Below are positions 21,290-21,369 of a DNA stretch of 21,369 bases, one piece after another. Both the position numbers and the translations under genes were made by a program. Each line of letters opens with the position of its first letter. The stretch's first letter is position 1. Below the pieces are notes generated by a model, which made no database searches, was not told where the DNA came from, and worked only from the letters and a program-made list of their open reading frames with translations. Source of the DNA: an uncultured Saprospiraceae bacterium (lineage in GTDB: Bacteria; Bacteroidota; Bacteroidia; Chitinophagales; Saprospiraceae); the NCBI GenBank assembly GCA_937921525.1, contig CAKZUM010000425.1, positions 1 to 21,369 on the forward strand, written 5' to 3'.

Positions 21290-21369
21290 CTACAAACCAG
21301 CTTTAGCAGAAATCTCTAACATCCGATCAATACTCGCTCTTCCTTCTTTAATAACCCATTCTGGCAAAT
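21290..21369 (-). CDS. C-terminal end of a minus-strand gene; possibly quinolinate synthase
   Basis: Reading the minus strand into the TAG at 21290-21292 gives 25 residues, LPEWVIKEGRASIDRML followed by EISAKAGL. The rest lies beyond the window. Position next to a bidirectional terminator and clean frame support a real gene end. The pattern I-x-RMLEIS near a C terminus resembles NadA, which makes quinolinate for NAD synthesis, but 25 residues are too few to be sure. Confidence 0.5.
   Translation of the reverse strand, partial: LPEWVIKEGRASIDRMLEISAKAGL

Overview
The window looks like chromosomal DNA from a low-GC member of the Bacteroidota, possibly near Saprospiria/Cytophagia; I cannot fix the genus. 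Pointers are a fused MurF-alanine racemase, TANNTTTG-type -7 promoter boxes, an A-rich sequence rather than a strong Shine-Dalgarno before most starts, a secreted TPR-PD40 protein, an OmpA-type envelope protein, and three periplasmic folding-factor genes in a row. No tRNA, rRNA, CRISPR array, prophage or transposase gene is visible.

Layout: the 3' part of an enoyl-CoA hydratase gene (2-643, +); a TPR-PD40 exported protein (890-2212, -); a secreted coiled-coil protein of unknown role (2471-3421, +); an SDR oxidoreductase and an MBL-fold hydrolase (3526-5280, -); a sensor kinase/response regulator pair (5430-7466, +); an O-methyltransferase (7563-8198, -); an unrecognised 203-residue protein (8342-8953, +); DNA topoisomerase III (9395-11749, -); an OmpA-family protein followed by MurF-Alr (12279-16248, +); a PPIase, a degenerate PPIase-like protein and a SurA-like chaperone (16745-21160, +); and the 3' end of a minus-strand gene (21290-21369).

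The genes are mostly housekeeping or envelope genes. OmpA-MurF-Alr concerns the cell wall, and the folding-factor trio concerns delivery of outer-membrane and exported proteins. The kinase and regulator form a standard two-component system.

The unusual content lies between the genes. Almost every gene end carries a long hairpin, often within 0-17 nt of the stop codon, and once or twice including it. Only two have the A-tract/T-tract layout of an intrinsic terminator. The rest fall into repeat classes: (a) palindromes of about 70 bp made of two inverted arms, each arm itself a small triloop hairpin (6693-6762, 16580-16652, the reconstructed host at 11877-12125, and a long-spacer form at 9007-9226); (b) ATGAATGAGAAATGAT hairpins (8963-9005, 13711-13777); (c) GAATAGA hairpins (16243-16348, 18707-18805). 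Two short non-coding elements look like mobile MITEs: 167 bp at 11897-12063 with 12-bp inverted ends and an 11-bp target duplication, inserted into a class (a) palindrome, with a half-copy at 779-873; and 138 bp at 16546-16683 with a 9-bp duplication, sitting in the probable 5' leader of the folding-factor operon.
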